A stretch of 64,000 bases of DNA from UBA1672 sp964351365 (GCA_964351365.1 CAYGNP010000007.1:1-64000), one strand, 5' to 3'; numbered from the stretch's first letter, positions 1-9,483 are shown. Notes: generated from the sequence alone by a model not told the origin. A program made the numbers and translations.

Positions 1-504
1 GTGGTGAAGGGCGGGGTCAATGGCGCCGGCAAGGATAATCAGTCCTGCTGTTTTTTCAGGGTAATCGATTGCGATTTGCAGCTGTAGCGGGCCGCCATAG
101 GAATGGCCCACCAGAATGAATGGGCCGTCATGTTGCTTAAGCGCGGCGTTCATTATTGCCTTTGCCTGATTTTTGAGATCCGTGTTTGGTTTTCCAGCGC
201 CGGAGAAGGAATAGCCTGGGCGGTCTATGGCGATCATGAAGGCCTTATCCAGTAAGTCTTTGTCACCAATATAGCGTCCCCAAGCCTGCCAGTTGCCGGG
301 CGCGCCGTGAATGAAGATTATCGCGGGGTTGTGTTTTTCCCCTGAATGGATGCCGTGGGTGGGCTGCTGATCTATCACATGGTTGAAGGTTTTGAAATTC
401 ATTGCCTGTTTTGCCTGCGTCTGGCCAAGGTTTTCGTCATAGGGCGGTACTTTGCCGCATGAGGCAAGGGATAAAATGAGTAAAAAAACATATATTTTCT
501 TCAT
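1..504 (-). CDS. alpha/beta hydrolase lipoprotein (3' end outside window)
   Basis: This encodes a predicted envelope-anchored serine hydrolase; the substrate cannot be told. The first 168 residues are visible from an ATG at 504 and the frame stays open to base 1. The N-terminus is a lipoprotein signal peptide with lipobox LASC, so Cys16 would be lipidated after cleavage. The hydrolase fold follows: HGAPGN (oxyanion-hole region), a DRPGYSFS strand/turn typical of alpha/beta hydrolase fold-1 proteins, and GHSYGG, the nucleophile elbow carrying the catalytic Ser. The Asp and His of the triad must lie beyond the edge. It is divergent from the TerD gene at 659. Family assignment is firm; haloperoxidase, esterase or epoxide hydrolase activity cannot be distinguished. 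Confidence 0.85.
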   Translation of the reverse strand, partial: MKKIYVFLLILSLASCGKVPPYDENLGQTQAKQAMNFKTFNHVIDQQPTHGIHSGEKHNPAIIFIHGAPGNWQAWGRYIGDKDLLDKAFMIAIDRPGYSFSGAGKPNTDLKNQAKAIMNAALKQHDGPFILVGHSYGGPLQLQIAIDYPEKTAGLIILAGAIDPALHH

Positions 505-658
505 CGATGTTTTAAGGTTTCCCTTGGGGCGTTTGTGATTACTTTACCATGGGGGCTTGAGTGTGTATGCCTATAATATGCGTGTTTATTTATGGCATGT
601 TATCCCGTAATGTTGTATTACAATTAACAGTATTAAGAATATTTTTAGAGAAATAGAG

Positions 659-1408
659 ATGGCAAAAAAGACAAAAACTTCGATTGATTCACTGGCGGAG
701 GCCAGCAGAGGCGTTGCAGATTTTTCTGGGCATGGGGCTGCTTTGGGCGCTGCGGGCTATAGGGTTGCGAGTGATCACCCGGAAAATTGCGAGTTTTTGA
801 GCGAGCCCGGGCAAAGCATTGCTATTTCTCCGGGTAAAGAGGGCTTTGACTCTATGTTGATTGGCGTGACGTGGGATAATATCCGCACGCAGGAATCTGG
901 GTTTTTTGGCAAGTGGTTTAAGAAAGTCGCCAAGGTTGGTGTTGATATTGATATTGGCTGTTTGTACGAAATGCAGGATGGGACGCGCGGTTCAATTCAG
1001 GCGTTTGGTGAGAAGTTTGGTGATTTTAATACTGCGCCATTTATCTCGCTTTCGGGGGATGAGCGCACGGGTGATGCCGAGGGGCATGATGAGTATTTGC
1101 TTGTGAATGGCCGGAAATGGCATGAGGTCAAGCGCGTTCTGGTATATCTCTATATATATCAGGGGGCGCCGGCGTGGTCTCAGGTTAGGCCGCAGGTTGT
1201 CATTGATGTGCCGGGGGAGCATGATTTTTATGTGACGCTTTCTGAGCATAATGATCAACATTGTCTTTGTGCGGTGGGTGAGTTACATAGTGTGCGCGGG
1301 GGGATAAAACTGACGAACCGTACAGAATATTTCCCGGGCCATGAAGAGATGGACCGCGCCTTTGGGTTTGGTCTGGAATGGAAAGACGGGCAAAAGCGGC
1401 CTGCGTAA
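659..1408 (+). CDS. TerD-family protein (first of two)
   Basis: The 249-residue protein belongs to the TerD family, cytoplasmic proteins linked to tellurite and general envelope or chemical stress that bind Ca2+ in characterised members. The core beta-sandwich starts near residue 60 (a GVTWD-type strand), and the acidic loop GDERTGDAEGHDE at about 133-145 corresponds to the Ca2+ loop of classical TerD proteins. It is more divergent than the paralogue at 2421: the central Asp-rich loop is changed and about 40 extra N-terminal residues precede the domain. The next gene, a Ca2+/cation antiporter, starts 22 bases after the stop, and a second TerD follows it, so the three probably form one transcription unit. 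The ribosome-binding site is weak (AGAGAAATAGAG). Role in tellurite resistance is not implied by the sequence alone. Confidence 0.8.
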   Translation: MAKKTKTSIDSLAEASRGVADFSGHGAALGAAGYRVASDHPENCEFLSEPGQSIAISPGKEGFDSMLIGVTWDNIRTQESGFFGKWFKKVAKVGVDIDIGCLYEMQDGTRGSIQAFGEKFGDFNTAPFISLSGDERTGDAEGHDEYLLVNGRKWHEVKRVLVYLYIYQGAPAWSQVRPQVVIDVPGEHDFYVTLSEHNDQHCLCAVGELHSVRGGIKLTNRTEYFPGHEEMDRAFGFGLEWKDGQKRPA

Positions 1409-1430
1409 ATATTAATAGAAAGCCGATTTC

Positions 1431-2417
1431 ATGACTTCTCTCAGTTTTTTTGATATGACGATGCTTTCAATGGCGTCGTTGCTGCTGGGTATTATTCTGC
1501 TGGTCAGGGGCGGGAACTGGACAATTGATGCGGCAGTTTTTGTTGCACGGCGCTATGGTGTATCGCCGATGGTTGTTGGTTTTACAATTGTTGCTTTTGG
1601 GACGTCTCTACCGGAGCTGATTGTTTCTGTTTTTGCGAACTTGCAAGGGTCTCCGGGGATTGCGATTGGAAATGTTCTGGGCTCTAATATTGCTAATATA
1701 TTGATGGTTTTGGGTGCAAGTGCACTTTTTGCGACATTAAAGGCGAGCTTATCAAAAGAGCTGTTCCGTGATTTGAGCTTCATGGTTGTTGTCACGCTCA
1801 TTCTTGCGGGATTGCTTAACTATGGTGAAGTTTCGCGCTTATCGGGGTTTTTGATGGTTCTGGCTCTGGTTGCTTATGTGTTTTACCAGTATAAATCTTC
1901 GAAGCCTGAAGAATTTGAAACACAGGATGATCCCGAGCCGGTTTTTGACAGCGATGCTCTTGCATATCTGACATTGTTCGTCGGGCTTATCACGATTGCT
2001 GTGGGGGCAGAGTTTCTGGTGCGCGGGGCTACGGTGAGTGCAGAGCTTGTGGGGGTTCCTGATTCTGTCATTGCGCTGAGTATTATTGCCTTTGGGACCT
2101 CTTTGCCGGAGCTTGCTACCAGTATTGTTGCTGCGCGCAAAGGGCAGTCGGAGTTGGTGATTGGCAATATTGTGGGTTCTAATGTGTTTAATGTTTTGAT
2201 GATTATTGGTGTCTCAGCAATGGTTAAACCGATTATTCAGGGTGGTTTCTCGCCTCAGCTGGCCAGCTTTGATGTTTGGGTTACTTTGGGTGTTTCGCTC
2301 ACGCTTGTTGGTGTTTTATCAATTTTTGGGCGTATTGGATTTATTATGGGCGGTTTGTTTTCTCTCTCCTATATAGGTTATAATATATTAATTTTTGCAA
2401 TGAATATGGAGTCTTAG
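1431..2417 (+). CDS. calcium/sodium antiporter of the CaCA family (YrbG-like)
   Basis: This is a 328-residue inner-membrane cation exchanger, expected to move Ca2+ against Na+ or H+. The two alpha repeats that define the family are clear: GFTIVAFGTSLPELIVS followed by GNVLGSNIANILM in the N-terminal half (about residues 48-95), and ALSIIAFGTSLPELATS followed by GNIVGSNVFNVLM in the C-terminal half (about 215-260). The Glu of each GTSLPEL motif is a cation ligand in structurally known members. About ten hydrophobic segments are present, with a hydrophilic loop near residues 155-170. The gene sits between two TerD genes with gaps of 22 and 3 bases, suggesting co-expression with two predicted Ca2+-binding proteins. 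Confidence 0.92.
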   Translation: MTSLSFFDMTMLSMASLLLGIILLVRGGNWTIDAAVFVARRYGVSPMVVGFTIVAFGTSLPELIVSVFANLQGSPGIAIGNVLGSNIANILMVLGASALFATLKASLSKELFRDLSFMVVVTLILAGLLNYGEVSRLSGFLMVLALVAYVFYQYKSSKPEEFETQDDPEPVFDSDALAYLTLFVGLITIAVGAEFLVRGATVSAELVGVPDSVIALSIIAFGTSLPELATSIVAARKGQSELVIGNIVGSNVFNVLMIIGVSAMVKPIIQGGFSPQLASFDVWVTLGVSLTLVGVLSIFGRIGFIMGGLFSLSYIGYNILIFAMNMES

Positions 2418-2420
2418 GCG

Positions 2421-3059
2421 ATGCCTGATATCTTTGATCCAGAAGTTGTCGATGTGAATGTCCAGATAAGCGACAATTTCATTTTTAAAGGCGGAGAGAT
2501 TAATCTGAGTAAGGTTGATCCGACCATGACAAAAATTATGGTTGGTATTGGTTGGAAACTCAATGCTTTTGACGCGGACTCGATTGATCTGGACATGAGC
2601 TGCTTCCTTCTCAATAAACATGGAAAAACCAGAGAAAATGAGGATTTTATTTTTTACAATAATCTTCAATCCAGTGAGGGCGCCATTGTTCATAATGGTG
2701 ATTGTCTTACGGGTGCGGGGGATGGTGATAATGAGACTATCTCTCTAGATTTGAACAATATTCCCTATGAAGTTAGCGAGATTGTTTTTGTTCTATCGAT
2801 CTATCGGGGAGCGGAAAAAGAACAGGGCATGCATAGTGTCCGTGATGGTTATTTGCGCGTTGTCAATGCATCAAACAGCCATGAAATTGCACGTTACAAT
2901 CTGAATGAGGATGTTGAGGGTAGCGAAGAGACGGCGATGATTGTGGCCTCAATTTCTCGTCAGGGGCCGAAGTGGCACTTTAAGGCGATTGGCGAGTTTG
3001 TTGAGGGTGGTCTTGCGAAGATTGCAACAGATTACGATATTATCGTGCAGGAGGGTTGA
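2421..3059 (+). CDS. TerD-family calcium-binding stress protein (second)
   Basis: This 212-residue protein is a canonical TerD-family member. The strand VGIGWKLNAFD, the IDLDMSCFLLNKHG segment, the EDFIFYNN motif and the acidic loop GDCLTGAGDGDNE (about residues 93-105) match the family's two-site Ca2+-binding region. The ending with SIYRG and a late RVVNA...EIARYNL segment is also typical. The start codon lies 3 bases after the antiporter stop, so translation is probably coupled. It converges with the hypothetical gene at 3064-3582, with only 4 bases between the stops. Family is certain; the stress sensed is unknown. Confidence 0.9.
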   Translation: MPDIFDPEVVDVNVQISDNFIFKGGEINLSKVDPTMTKIMVGIGWKLNAFDADSIDLDMSCFLLNKHGKTRENEDFIFYNNLQSSEGAIVHNGDCLTGAGDGDNETISLDLNNIPYEVSEIVFVLSIYRGAEKEQGMHSVRDGYLRVVNASNSHEIARYNLNEDVEGSEETAMIVASISRQGPKWHFKAIGEFVEGGLAKIATDYDIIVQEG

Positions 3060-3063
3060 GGCC

Positions 3064-3582
3064 CTATTTCATTCCAAAGGTCATCGGTTTTTGTTCAACC
3101 TTGAAGCCTTTTTTACCCACTTTTCCCTTACGTCCTCGACCGCCTCTGCCGCCATATTCCGTGAGAATGTCATCTATAAGTTCATCAATATCAGGAATTT
3201 CACCCATTTGGATAGCACCGATGCAGGCGGAAAAAAACTCACAGCCGCGTTCGTCCCAGTCATGTATCTTATTCTCGTAATCTTCACCTTTTACTACCAT
3301 CAGGCTGGCGGACCAGATATTATCTTTTGAGGGGCGGAAGCGAATGAGCATGATCTGCTCGGGGCCACCGAAGCCGGATTCATCATCATACCGTGCATCT
3401 TCTTCATCATATAAAAACTGGATTTCTGCCTCGACATCAGCCATGCCGGGGCCAACACGCACTTCGGCGCTGCAGCTTATGCCGCGTTCTTCTTCATAGA
3501 CAAACCACGGACGCGTTTCATAGGGCGATAGGATGTGTCCGGTCGCCAGTTTTTCCATTAATTCTGCATATTCAATCCGCAT
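3064..3582 (-). CDS. hypothetical protein with basic Gly/Arg tail
   Basis: I do not recognise this 172-residue protein. It has no signal peptide or membrane segment. The body is acidic (for example FLYDEEDARYDDESGFGG) and is followed by a short basic, Gly-rich tail, GGRGGRGRKGKVGKKG, near residues 143-158 that could contact nucleic acid or acidic partners. Good coding quality, an ATG start and a compact fit between TerD on one side and xseA (63 bases upstream, same strand) on the other support a real gene. It could be read from the xseA transcript. Confidence 0.65.
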   Translation of the reverse strand: MRIEYAELMEKLATGHILSPYETRPWFVYEEERGISCSAEVRVGPGMADVEAEIQFLYDEEDARYDDESGFGGPEQIMLIRFRPSKDNIWSASLMVVKGEDYENKIHDWDERGCEFFSACIGAIQMGEIPDIDELIDDILTEYGGRGGRGRKGKVGKKGFKVEQKPMTFGMK

Positions 3583-3645
3583 GGGGCGATAATAGCCTTT
3601 ATTTATTCTTTATGAATAGCAAAAAATGAAGTTGTAATCATGGTG

Positions 3646-5052
3646 TTAGAACAAAGTGCCCTGATTTTTACCAGTTTGTACTGTTTTCTTTGGGTCATTG
3701 TGGAGTGGTTTATCGTTAATAGTCGCATTTTTTTTCAGATTGTCCTTGAATTGAAGGGTCACGGGCTGGCCTGTTTTGAGTGTTGTGCCATCTGTTATAG
3801 GATTGTCGTTCATGTCTCTTATAACGACAAAGCCGCGATTTAGTATTTTTTCAAAGGATAAGAGCTCTAATTTTTCACCCGCGTGATTAATGCTACTTTG
3901 CTTTTGTTTTGTTACATTTTTACAGGCCAGCTCACAACGTTTTGCCAGATTATCCAGCATGATTGTCTTGCGCTGGATGAGTTGTGCGGGGTGCAAGAGG
4001 CGCGATTTTACGGCTGTTAATTTTTGTGTTCGGCGGGAGAGATAGGTTGTTATGCTGTGATCTATTTTGTTGCCGATCTGGTCTAAACGCTGGGTTTGAA
4101 GGTCGAGCAAGCGCGCCGGGTTTCCCATTTTTGCGTCGAGTTTTTCGAGGTGGTTGCGCCGCTCTGTGATGATCCGGCGTGCGCAGTGTATCAGGCGCGT
4201 TTCGTTATCATTGATTTGAGCAATAAGGTTGAGGCGTACAGGGACAGCCATTTCTGCGGCGCCAGTGGGTGTGGGTGCGCGCAAATCGGCGGCGTAGTCG
4301 ATGAGGGTTGTGTCTGTTTCATGGCCAATGGCGGAAATAATGGGTATGTCGCTTTTTGCTACCGCACGCACGACATTCTCTTCGTTAAGGGCCATTAAGT
4401 CTTCGAGTGAGCCTCCGCCACGTGCGATGATGATAACATCCGGCCTGTGGCTGCTGGGCAGGGCGTTCATACCGTTTATAGCATTTGTGATTTCTGCGGC
4501 GGCGCCTTCGCCCTGTACTTTGACAGGCCAGAGCAGCACATGGCGCGGGAAGCGGTCGTTTAAGCGGTGGAGAATGTCGCGAATCACAGCGCCTGTTGGG
4601 GATGTAATAACGCCAATGCGCTCAGGCAGAAAAGGGATCTGTTTTTTGCGCTCAGGGGCGAAGAGGCCCTCTGCGGTAAGGCGTTTTTTGCGTTCTTCGA
4701 GCATTTTAAGGAGGGCGCCTTGTCCTGCCAGTTCCATAGTATCTATAACAAGCTGGTATTTTGAGCTGCCGGGGAAGGTCGTCATTTTGCCTGTGCAGAT
4801 GACTTCCAGGCCTTCTTCGGGTTTCACGGAGAGCTTTGAGAGCGAACCTTTCCAGCAAACGGCATCGAGTACGGCGTTCTCATCTTTTAAACTGGTATAA
4901 AGGTGGCCGGATTTAGGGGTGGCGATGCGTGAGAGCTCTCCGCGTACGCGTACGCGCTCAAAATTTTCCTCGATCGATTTTTTAACGGAAAATGCCAGAT
5001 CGGAGACCGTAAATTCAGGGATGTTGCTCATGGGTAATGATTCTTGTGTCAT
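3646..5052 (-). CDS. xseA: exodeoxyribonuclease VII large subunit
   Basis: XseA is the catalytic large subunit of exonuclease VII, which degrades single-stranded DNA to oligonucleotides in the cytoplasm. The 468-residue protein has an N-terminal OB-fold of about 100 residues (from EFTVSDLAFSVKKSIEE to GKMTTFPGSSKYQL), the catalytic core with the conserved IGVITSPTGAVIRDI and IIIARGGGSLEDLMALNEE stretches and IISAIGHETDTTLIDYAADLRAPTPT, then a long helical coiled-coil and a final beta tail with LNRGFVVIRD. Length is normal. A second ATG seven codons in (5031, MSNIPEF) is an equally likely start. It is divergent from putA with 60 bases between the start codons. The small subunit gene xseB is not in the window. 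Confidence 0.95.
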   Translation of the reverse strand: MTQESLPMSNIPEFTVSDLAFSVKKSIEENFERVRVRGELSRIATPKSGHLYTSLKDENAVLDAVCWKGSLSKLSVKPEEGLEVICTGKMTTFPGSSKYQLVIDTMELAGQGALLKMLEERKKRLTAEGLFAPERKKQIPFLPERIGVITSPTGAVIRDILHRLNDRFPRHVLLWPVKVQGEGAAAEITNAINGMNALPSSHRPDVIIIARGGGSLEDLMALNEENVVRAVAKSDIPIISAIGHETDTTLIDYAADLRAPTPTGAAEMAVPVRLNLIAQINDNETRLIHCARRIITERRNHLEKLDAKMGNPARLLDLQTQRLDQIGNKIDHSITTYLSRRTQKLTAVKSRLLHPAQLIQRKTIMLDNLAKRCELACKNVTKQKQSSINHAGEKLELLSFEKILNRGFVVIRDMNDNPITDGTTLKTGQPVTLQFKDNLKKNATINDKPLHNDPKKTVQTGKNQGTLF

Positions 5053-5112
5053 AGTTCTGATCTTAGGTGTAAAAATGCAGAAATTCCAGTCTTGGCATGA
5101 TATAATAAGGTC

Positions 5113-8100
5113 ATGATTTATCCTTTTTCTCCCTATTTATATGAAGATGAAAACCAGAGCATGGAGCGGGTGCTTGCAGGGCTTGAGTGGCCGGATGATG
5201 TCATGCAAGAGGTGCAAAGCGCTGCGTCTGGGTTGGTTTCACGTGTTCGCGATGCCAAGGGCAAGGCAGGGCAGCTGGAGGCATTTTTACAAGAATTTTC
5301 CCTGAGCAGCGAAGAGGGGCTTGCGATGATGGGGCTGGCGGAGGCGCTTTTGCGTATACCCGATGCCGCGACGGCGAATGCATTGATTCGTGATAAGGTC
5401 GCAGCGGCAGCCTGGCTGCAATCGCAGGGCGATGGGCATAAGGATTTGCTCAGTCGTGCGGCCGGTTTTGGAATGAGTTTGAGCCGTAAGACACTTGATA
5501 GCGTTTTTGCGCGTTTGGGGCAGCCGATTATCCGTGAGGCGATGGTTCAGGCGATGTATGTGATGGGCAGGCAATTTGTGTTTGGCGCATCGATTGAAGA
5601 TGCGATTTCTCATGCGCCGTCATGGGAGAAAAGGGGCTATCGGTTGTCTTATGATATGCTGGGAGAGGGTGCGCGTGATGCGAAAACGGCGGAGCAATAT
5701 TTTGAGTCTTATGCAGGCGCGATTAAGGTGATATCGGCCAACAATGGTCAATTAGATGCAGATAAACCGAGCATTTCTGTTAAGTTATCGGCTTTGCACC
5801 CTCGTTATACGTACAGCCAGAAAGACCGGTGCATCCCAGAAATTTCAGAAAAGCTGAGTCATCTGGCGCGCTTGGCTGCGGCACAGGATATGGCACTTAC
5901 TGTTGATGCAGAAGAGGTCAGCCGTTTGGGCCTGTCGGTTGCGATATTTGAGCGTGTTTTGCAGCGTAAGGAGTTTAAGGGGTGGGACGGATTTGGCTTG
6001 GCAGTGCAGGCTTATCAGAAGCGCGCCCTGCCACTCATTGACTATATCGCCCAGTGTACAAAGGATACAGGGCGCAGGATACAAATACGGCTGGTTAAAG
6101 GGGCGTATTGGGATTATGAAATAAAGCGCACACAGATGGGCGGCTTTGAGGATTACCCTGTTTATACGCGAAAACGTAATACAGATGTGAGTTATTTGGC
6201 GTGTGCACAACTGCTTTTCCGCCATTCTGAGCGTATTTTTCCACTTTTTGCAACCCATAATGCCCATAGTATGGAAGCGATTAAGCTAATGGCCGGGGAA
6301 AAACAGTATGAATTACAGAGATTGCACGGCATGGGAGAGCGGCTCTATGAGCTGTTTATGGCTGAAAATACACATGTTAAATCAAGTATTTATGCGCCTG
6401 TTGGCCCTTATAAAGATTTGCTTCCTTATCTGGTTAGGCGTTTACTTGAGAATGGTGCGAACTCGTCGTTTGTGCACCAACTTTTGGATAAAAATGTCTC
6501 TATTGGTAACTTAGTTTCTGATCCTGTGGGTAGGGTTCGTCAAGATAAAGGGCATCGGCATAAGGCTATTGCCCTGCCTGGTGATCTTTTTGGGCAGGAG
6601 CGTAAAAATTCGAAGGGATACGACCTTGATGATCCCTATTCTACACAAAAACTGGTTGATTATGTTTGGTCTTATAAGGGTAGCTTAGATGCGCATTCTC
6701 TTGTGAGTGGCCAGGTGGTTAATAATGCTGGAAAGGGGCATATTGAAGATGCTCTTTCGTCTGCGGGGCAGGCTTTTCAAGCGTGGAACAAGCGATCAGT
6801 TGCAGAACGAAGCGCATGTCTGCGCCGATTAGCGGATTTGTATGAGGTGCATGCGCAGGAGCTGATTGCAATTCTGGTGCATGAGGCGGGTAAGGTGATG
6901 CCTGATGCGTGTGCAGAGATTCGTGAAGCTGTTGATTTCTGCCGGTATTACGCTGCGCAAGCAGACAAAATTTTTGATGAGCATGGCGTTTTAATGCCCG
7001 GTTATACGGGTGAGGCTAACAGGCTTAGGCTTGAGGGGCGGGGCGTTTTTGTGTGTATCAGTCCCTGGAATTTTCCGCTTGCGATATTTACGGGGCAGGT
7101 TGTGGCGGCTTTGGTTGCAGGAAACTGCGTTATTGCCAAGCCAGCGCCGCAAACACCATATGTAGCGCAGCGTGCGGTGGAATTGATGCATGAGGCGGGT
7201 GTGCCGCAAGAGGTGTTGCATCTTTTGCTGGGTGATGGGCCATTTGGGGCTCAGATTGTCGAGCATAAGCAGGTTGCAGGAGTTGCGTTTACAGGCTCTT
7301 TGGCGACAGCAAAGTCTATACAGCGGAGTGTGGCCGCGCAGAATGATGTGATTATTCCCCTGATTGCGGAGACAGGAGGGCAGAACGTTATGATTATTGA
7401 TAGCTCAGCCCTTATGGAGCGGGCGGTTGATGATGTGATCCAAAGTGCGTTTGGGTCGGCAGGTCAGCGATGTTCTGCTTTGCGGGTGGTGTATGTTCAG
7501 GAGGATATTGCTGATTCATTTTTGGATTTGTTAAGCGGCGCAATGGATGAGCTTCGTGTCACAGACCCAAAATTTTTATCGGCTGATATTGGTTATATAA
7601 TTGATATTAATGCAAATAATAAACTTAGCGTACACGCGGACAGGATGCGTTCGGAGGCAAAGGAAATCAAAAAATGTGCCTTAAATAGTCTCGATTCCAG
7701 AAACGGCCAATTTTTTGCACCGATTGTTTTTGAAATTTCAGGGCTTGATCAGCTTCAGGAAGAGGTTTTTGGACCAGTTTTACATGTTGTCCGTTTTAAG
7801 GAAAATAGTCTGAGGAAAATTATCAAAGATATTAACGATTCGGGTTTTGGGTTAACTTTTGGACTGCAGAGTCGGATTTCAAATCGTTGTCTTGATCTGG
7901 CACAAGAGGTTCATGTTGGTAATGTTTATGTTAACCGCTCTATGATTGGTGCAGTGGTGGGCGTACAACCTTTTGGGGGGATGGGACGATCAGGTACGGG
8001 GCCCAAAGCGGGGGGGCCGAATTATTTGTACGCGTTTTCACATGAAAAACATGTGAGTATTGATACAACCGCCTCTGGTGGCAATGCGAGCCTGATTGCA

Positions 8101-8115
8101 TTGGGGGATGATTGA
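5113..8115 (+). CDS. putA: bifunctional proline dehydrogenase / L-glutamate gamma-semialdehyde dehydrogenase
   Basis: PutA oxidises proline to glutamate in two steps, passing electrons to quinone through FAD and then to NAD+. The 1,000-residue protein has the helical arm domain, then the proline dehydrogenase barrel (ISVKLSALHPRY, LTVDAEEVSRL, QIRLVKGAYWDYEIK, FATHNAHSM), then the aldehyde dehydrogenase domain (ISPWNFPLAIFTGQ, FTGSLATAKSIQ, ETGGQNVMIID) with catalytic Cys787 in GQRCSA. It begins directly with the arm domain and lacks the ribbon-helix-helix DNA-binding domain of the E. coli protein, so it should be enzymatic only. The length fits the minimalist type-A form. A TATAAT box at 5101-5106 lies 7 bases before the ATG, with AAGG as ribosome-binding site. 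Glutamate made here can be used by the glutamate dehydrogenase at 27.3 kb. Confidence 0.96.
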   Translation: MIYPFSPYLYEDENQSMERVLAGLEWPDDVMQEVQSAASGLVSRVRDAKGKAGQLEAFLQEFSLSSEEGLAMMGLAEALLRIPDAATANALIRDKVAAAAWLQSQGDGHKDLLSRAAGFGMSLSRKTLDSVFARLGQPIIREAMVQAMYVMGRQFVFGASIEDAISHAPSWEKRGYRLSYDMLGEGARDAKTAEQYFESYAGAIKVISANNGQLDADKPSISVKLSALHPRYTYSQKDRCIPEISEKLSHLARLAAAQDMALTVDAEEVSRLGLSVAIFERVLQRKEFKGWDGFGLAVQAYQKRALPLIDYIAQCTKDTGRRIQIRLVKGAYWDYEIKRTQMGGFEDYPVYTRKRNTDVSYLACAQLLFRHSERIFPLFATHNAHSMEAIKLMAGEKQYELQRLHGMGERLYELFMAENTHVKSSIYAPVGPYKDLLPYLVRRLLENGANSSFVHQLLDKNVSIGNLVSDPVGRVRQDKGHRHKAIALPGDLFGQERKNSKGYDLDDPYSTQKLVDYVWSYKGSLDAHSLVSGQVVNNAGKGHIEDALSSAGQAFQAWNKRSVAERSACLRRLADLYEVHAQELIAILVHEAGKVMPDACAEIREAVDFCRYYAAQADKIFDEHGVLMPGYTGEANRLRLEGRGVFVCISPWNFPLAIFTGQVVAALVAGNCVIAKPAPQTPYVAQRAVELMHEAGVPQEVLHLLLGDGPFGAQIVEHKQVAGVAFTGSLATAKSIQRSVAAQNDVIIPLIAETGGQNVMIIDSSALMERAVDDVIQSAFGSAGQRCSALRVVYVQEDIADSFLDLLSGAMDELRVTDPKFLSADIGYIIDINANNKLSVHADRMRSEAKEIKKCALNSLDSRNGQFFAPIVFEISGLDQLQEEVFGPVLHVVRFKENSLRKIIKDINDSGFGLTFGLQSRISNRCLDLAQEVHVGNVYVNRSMIGAVVGVQPFGGMGRSGTGPKAGGPNYLYAFSHEKHVSIDTTASGGNASLIALGDD

Positions 8116-8187
8116 ACAGAGCTTTGCGCTTTGTGATTTTCTGTGTTACCAAAAAGAGAGTTACACAAAGATAAGGGGCTTTATTCT

Positions 8188-9483
8188 ATGAAGATTTTAT
8201 TGATTGGATCAGGCGGGCGCGAGCATGCGCTGGCTTGGAAAATGGCGCAATCACCAAAATGCTCTGAACTTTATTGCGCGCCGGGGAATGCAGGTATTGA
8301 GGCGGTTGCGACATGTGTGCCAATTGCAGTTGATAAAATAGATGATCTGGTGCGGTTTGCAGTTAGTCAGGGCATTGATCTGGCTGTTGTCGGGCCGGAG
8401 GGGCCGCTTGTTGATGGTTTAGCGGATGCGCTGGCAGCAAAAAATATCCTTGTGTTTGGGCCTAGTGCCAAGGCGGCGCAGCTTGAGGGCTCTAAGGGGT
8501 TTATGAAGGATTTGTGCGCGAAATATAATATTCCAACCGCAGCTTATGGGCGCTTTACAGACGTACAAGCCGCGCAGAACTTTATTGAAAAAACCGGCGC
8601 GCCGATTGTTGTAAAGACTGACGGCTTGGCCTCAGGAAAAGGGGTTATTATATGTGATACTACCGCGCAGGCAATTGAAGCCGCGCGGGAGATGCTCTCG
8701 GGCGTGGCTTTTGGCGCGGCTGGGCAGGAAATTGTGATTGAAGAATTTTTGGAAGGCGAAGAGGTCAGTTATTTCGCCCTTTCCGATGGAAAACATGTTC
8801 TTCCTTTAACCTCTGCGCAGGATCATAAGCGCGTGGGAGATGGGGATACGGGGCTGAATACGGGGGGTATGGGTGCGTACAGCCCGGCGCATTTTATGAC
8901 GAAGGATTTGGAGCGCCAGATTATAGAGAATTTGATTGAGCCAACAATTAAGGGTATGGCGGCAGAAGGGTGCGCGTTTACAGGGGTGTTGTTTGCAGGA
9001 ATTATGGTTAAAGAGGGCAAGGCGGTTTTGCTTGAGCATAATGTACGTTTTGGTGACCCGGAGTGTCAGGCGCTGATGATGCGGCTGGAGGGGGATTTGG
9101 TTGATATTTTGCATGCGGGCGCGCGCGGGGCGCTTGATGAGGTTGCAGATCAGGTGAAGTGGGCGGATGATGCGGCGTTGTGTGTGGTGATGGCGGCCAA
9201 TGGGTATCCAGGTGTTTACGCGAAAAATACGGTTATTCAGGGATTGGATGAGGCGAATCAGGTTACGGGTGCACATGTTTTTCATGCCGGTACAGCGCGC
9301 AATGGAGCGGGTGAGCTTATTAGTATAGGTGGCCGCGTTTTGGGCGTTTGTGCACGAGCGAGTGATGTCGTGCAGGCGCAAAAAGCCGCGTATAAAGCGG
9401 TGGATTGTTTGGATTGGCCGGGCGGTTTTTGTCGGCGTGATATCGGATGGCGGGCGATTAAGGCTTTGAATGAAGCCGCTTAG
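8188..9483 (+). CDS. purD: phosphoribosylamine-glycine ligase (GARS)
   Basis: PurD joins phosphoribosylamine and glycine with ATP, the second step of purine synthesis. The 431-residue protein starts with the family signature MKILLIGSGGREHALAWK, continues with GPEGPLVDGLADAL, then the ATP-grasp region (KTDGLASGKGV, EEFLEGEEVS, QDHKRVGDGDTGLNTGGMG) and the metal-binding HNVRFGDPECQ motif. The frame is open upstream to 8143, but the ATG at 8188 is chosen because the conserved N-terminus begins there and AAGGGG lies about 9 bases before it. The 3' end overlaps tadA on the other strand by 26 bases. Confidence 0.96.
   Translation: MKILLIGSGGREHALAWKMAQSPKCSELYCAPGNAGIEAVATCVPIAVDKIDDLVRFAVSQGIDLAVVGPEGPLVDGLADALAAKNILVFGPSAKAAQLEGSKGFMKDLCAKYNIPTAAYGRFTDVQAAQNFIEKTGAPIVVKTDGLASGKGVIICDTTAQAIEAAREMLSGVAFGAAGQEIVIEEFLEGEEVSYFALSDGKHVLPLTSAQDHKRVGDGDTGLNTGGMGAYSPAHFMTKDLERQIIENLIEPTIKGMAAEGCAFTGVLFAGIMVKEGKAVLLEHNVRFGDPECQALMMRLEGDLVDILHAGARGALDEVADQVKWADDAALCVVMAANGYPGVYAKNTVIQGLDEANQVTGAHVFHAGTARNGAGELISIGGRVLGVCARASDVVQAQKAAYKAVDCLDWPGGFCRRDIGWRAIKALNEAA

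Noticed and set aside
4301..4900. 199-residue open frame opposite xseA
   Set aside because: Complementary to conserved XseA sequence; no motif and no ribosome-binding site.
5101..5106. TATAAT 7 bases before putA as evidence of a leaderless transcript
   Set aside because: No matching -35 was found, and an AAGG ribosome-binding site is present, so a normal leader from an upstream start is equally likely.
8806..9381. 191-residue open frame opposite purD
   Set aside because: Arg/His-rich shadow of the ATP-grasp coding region.
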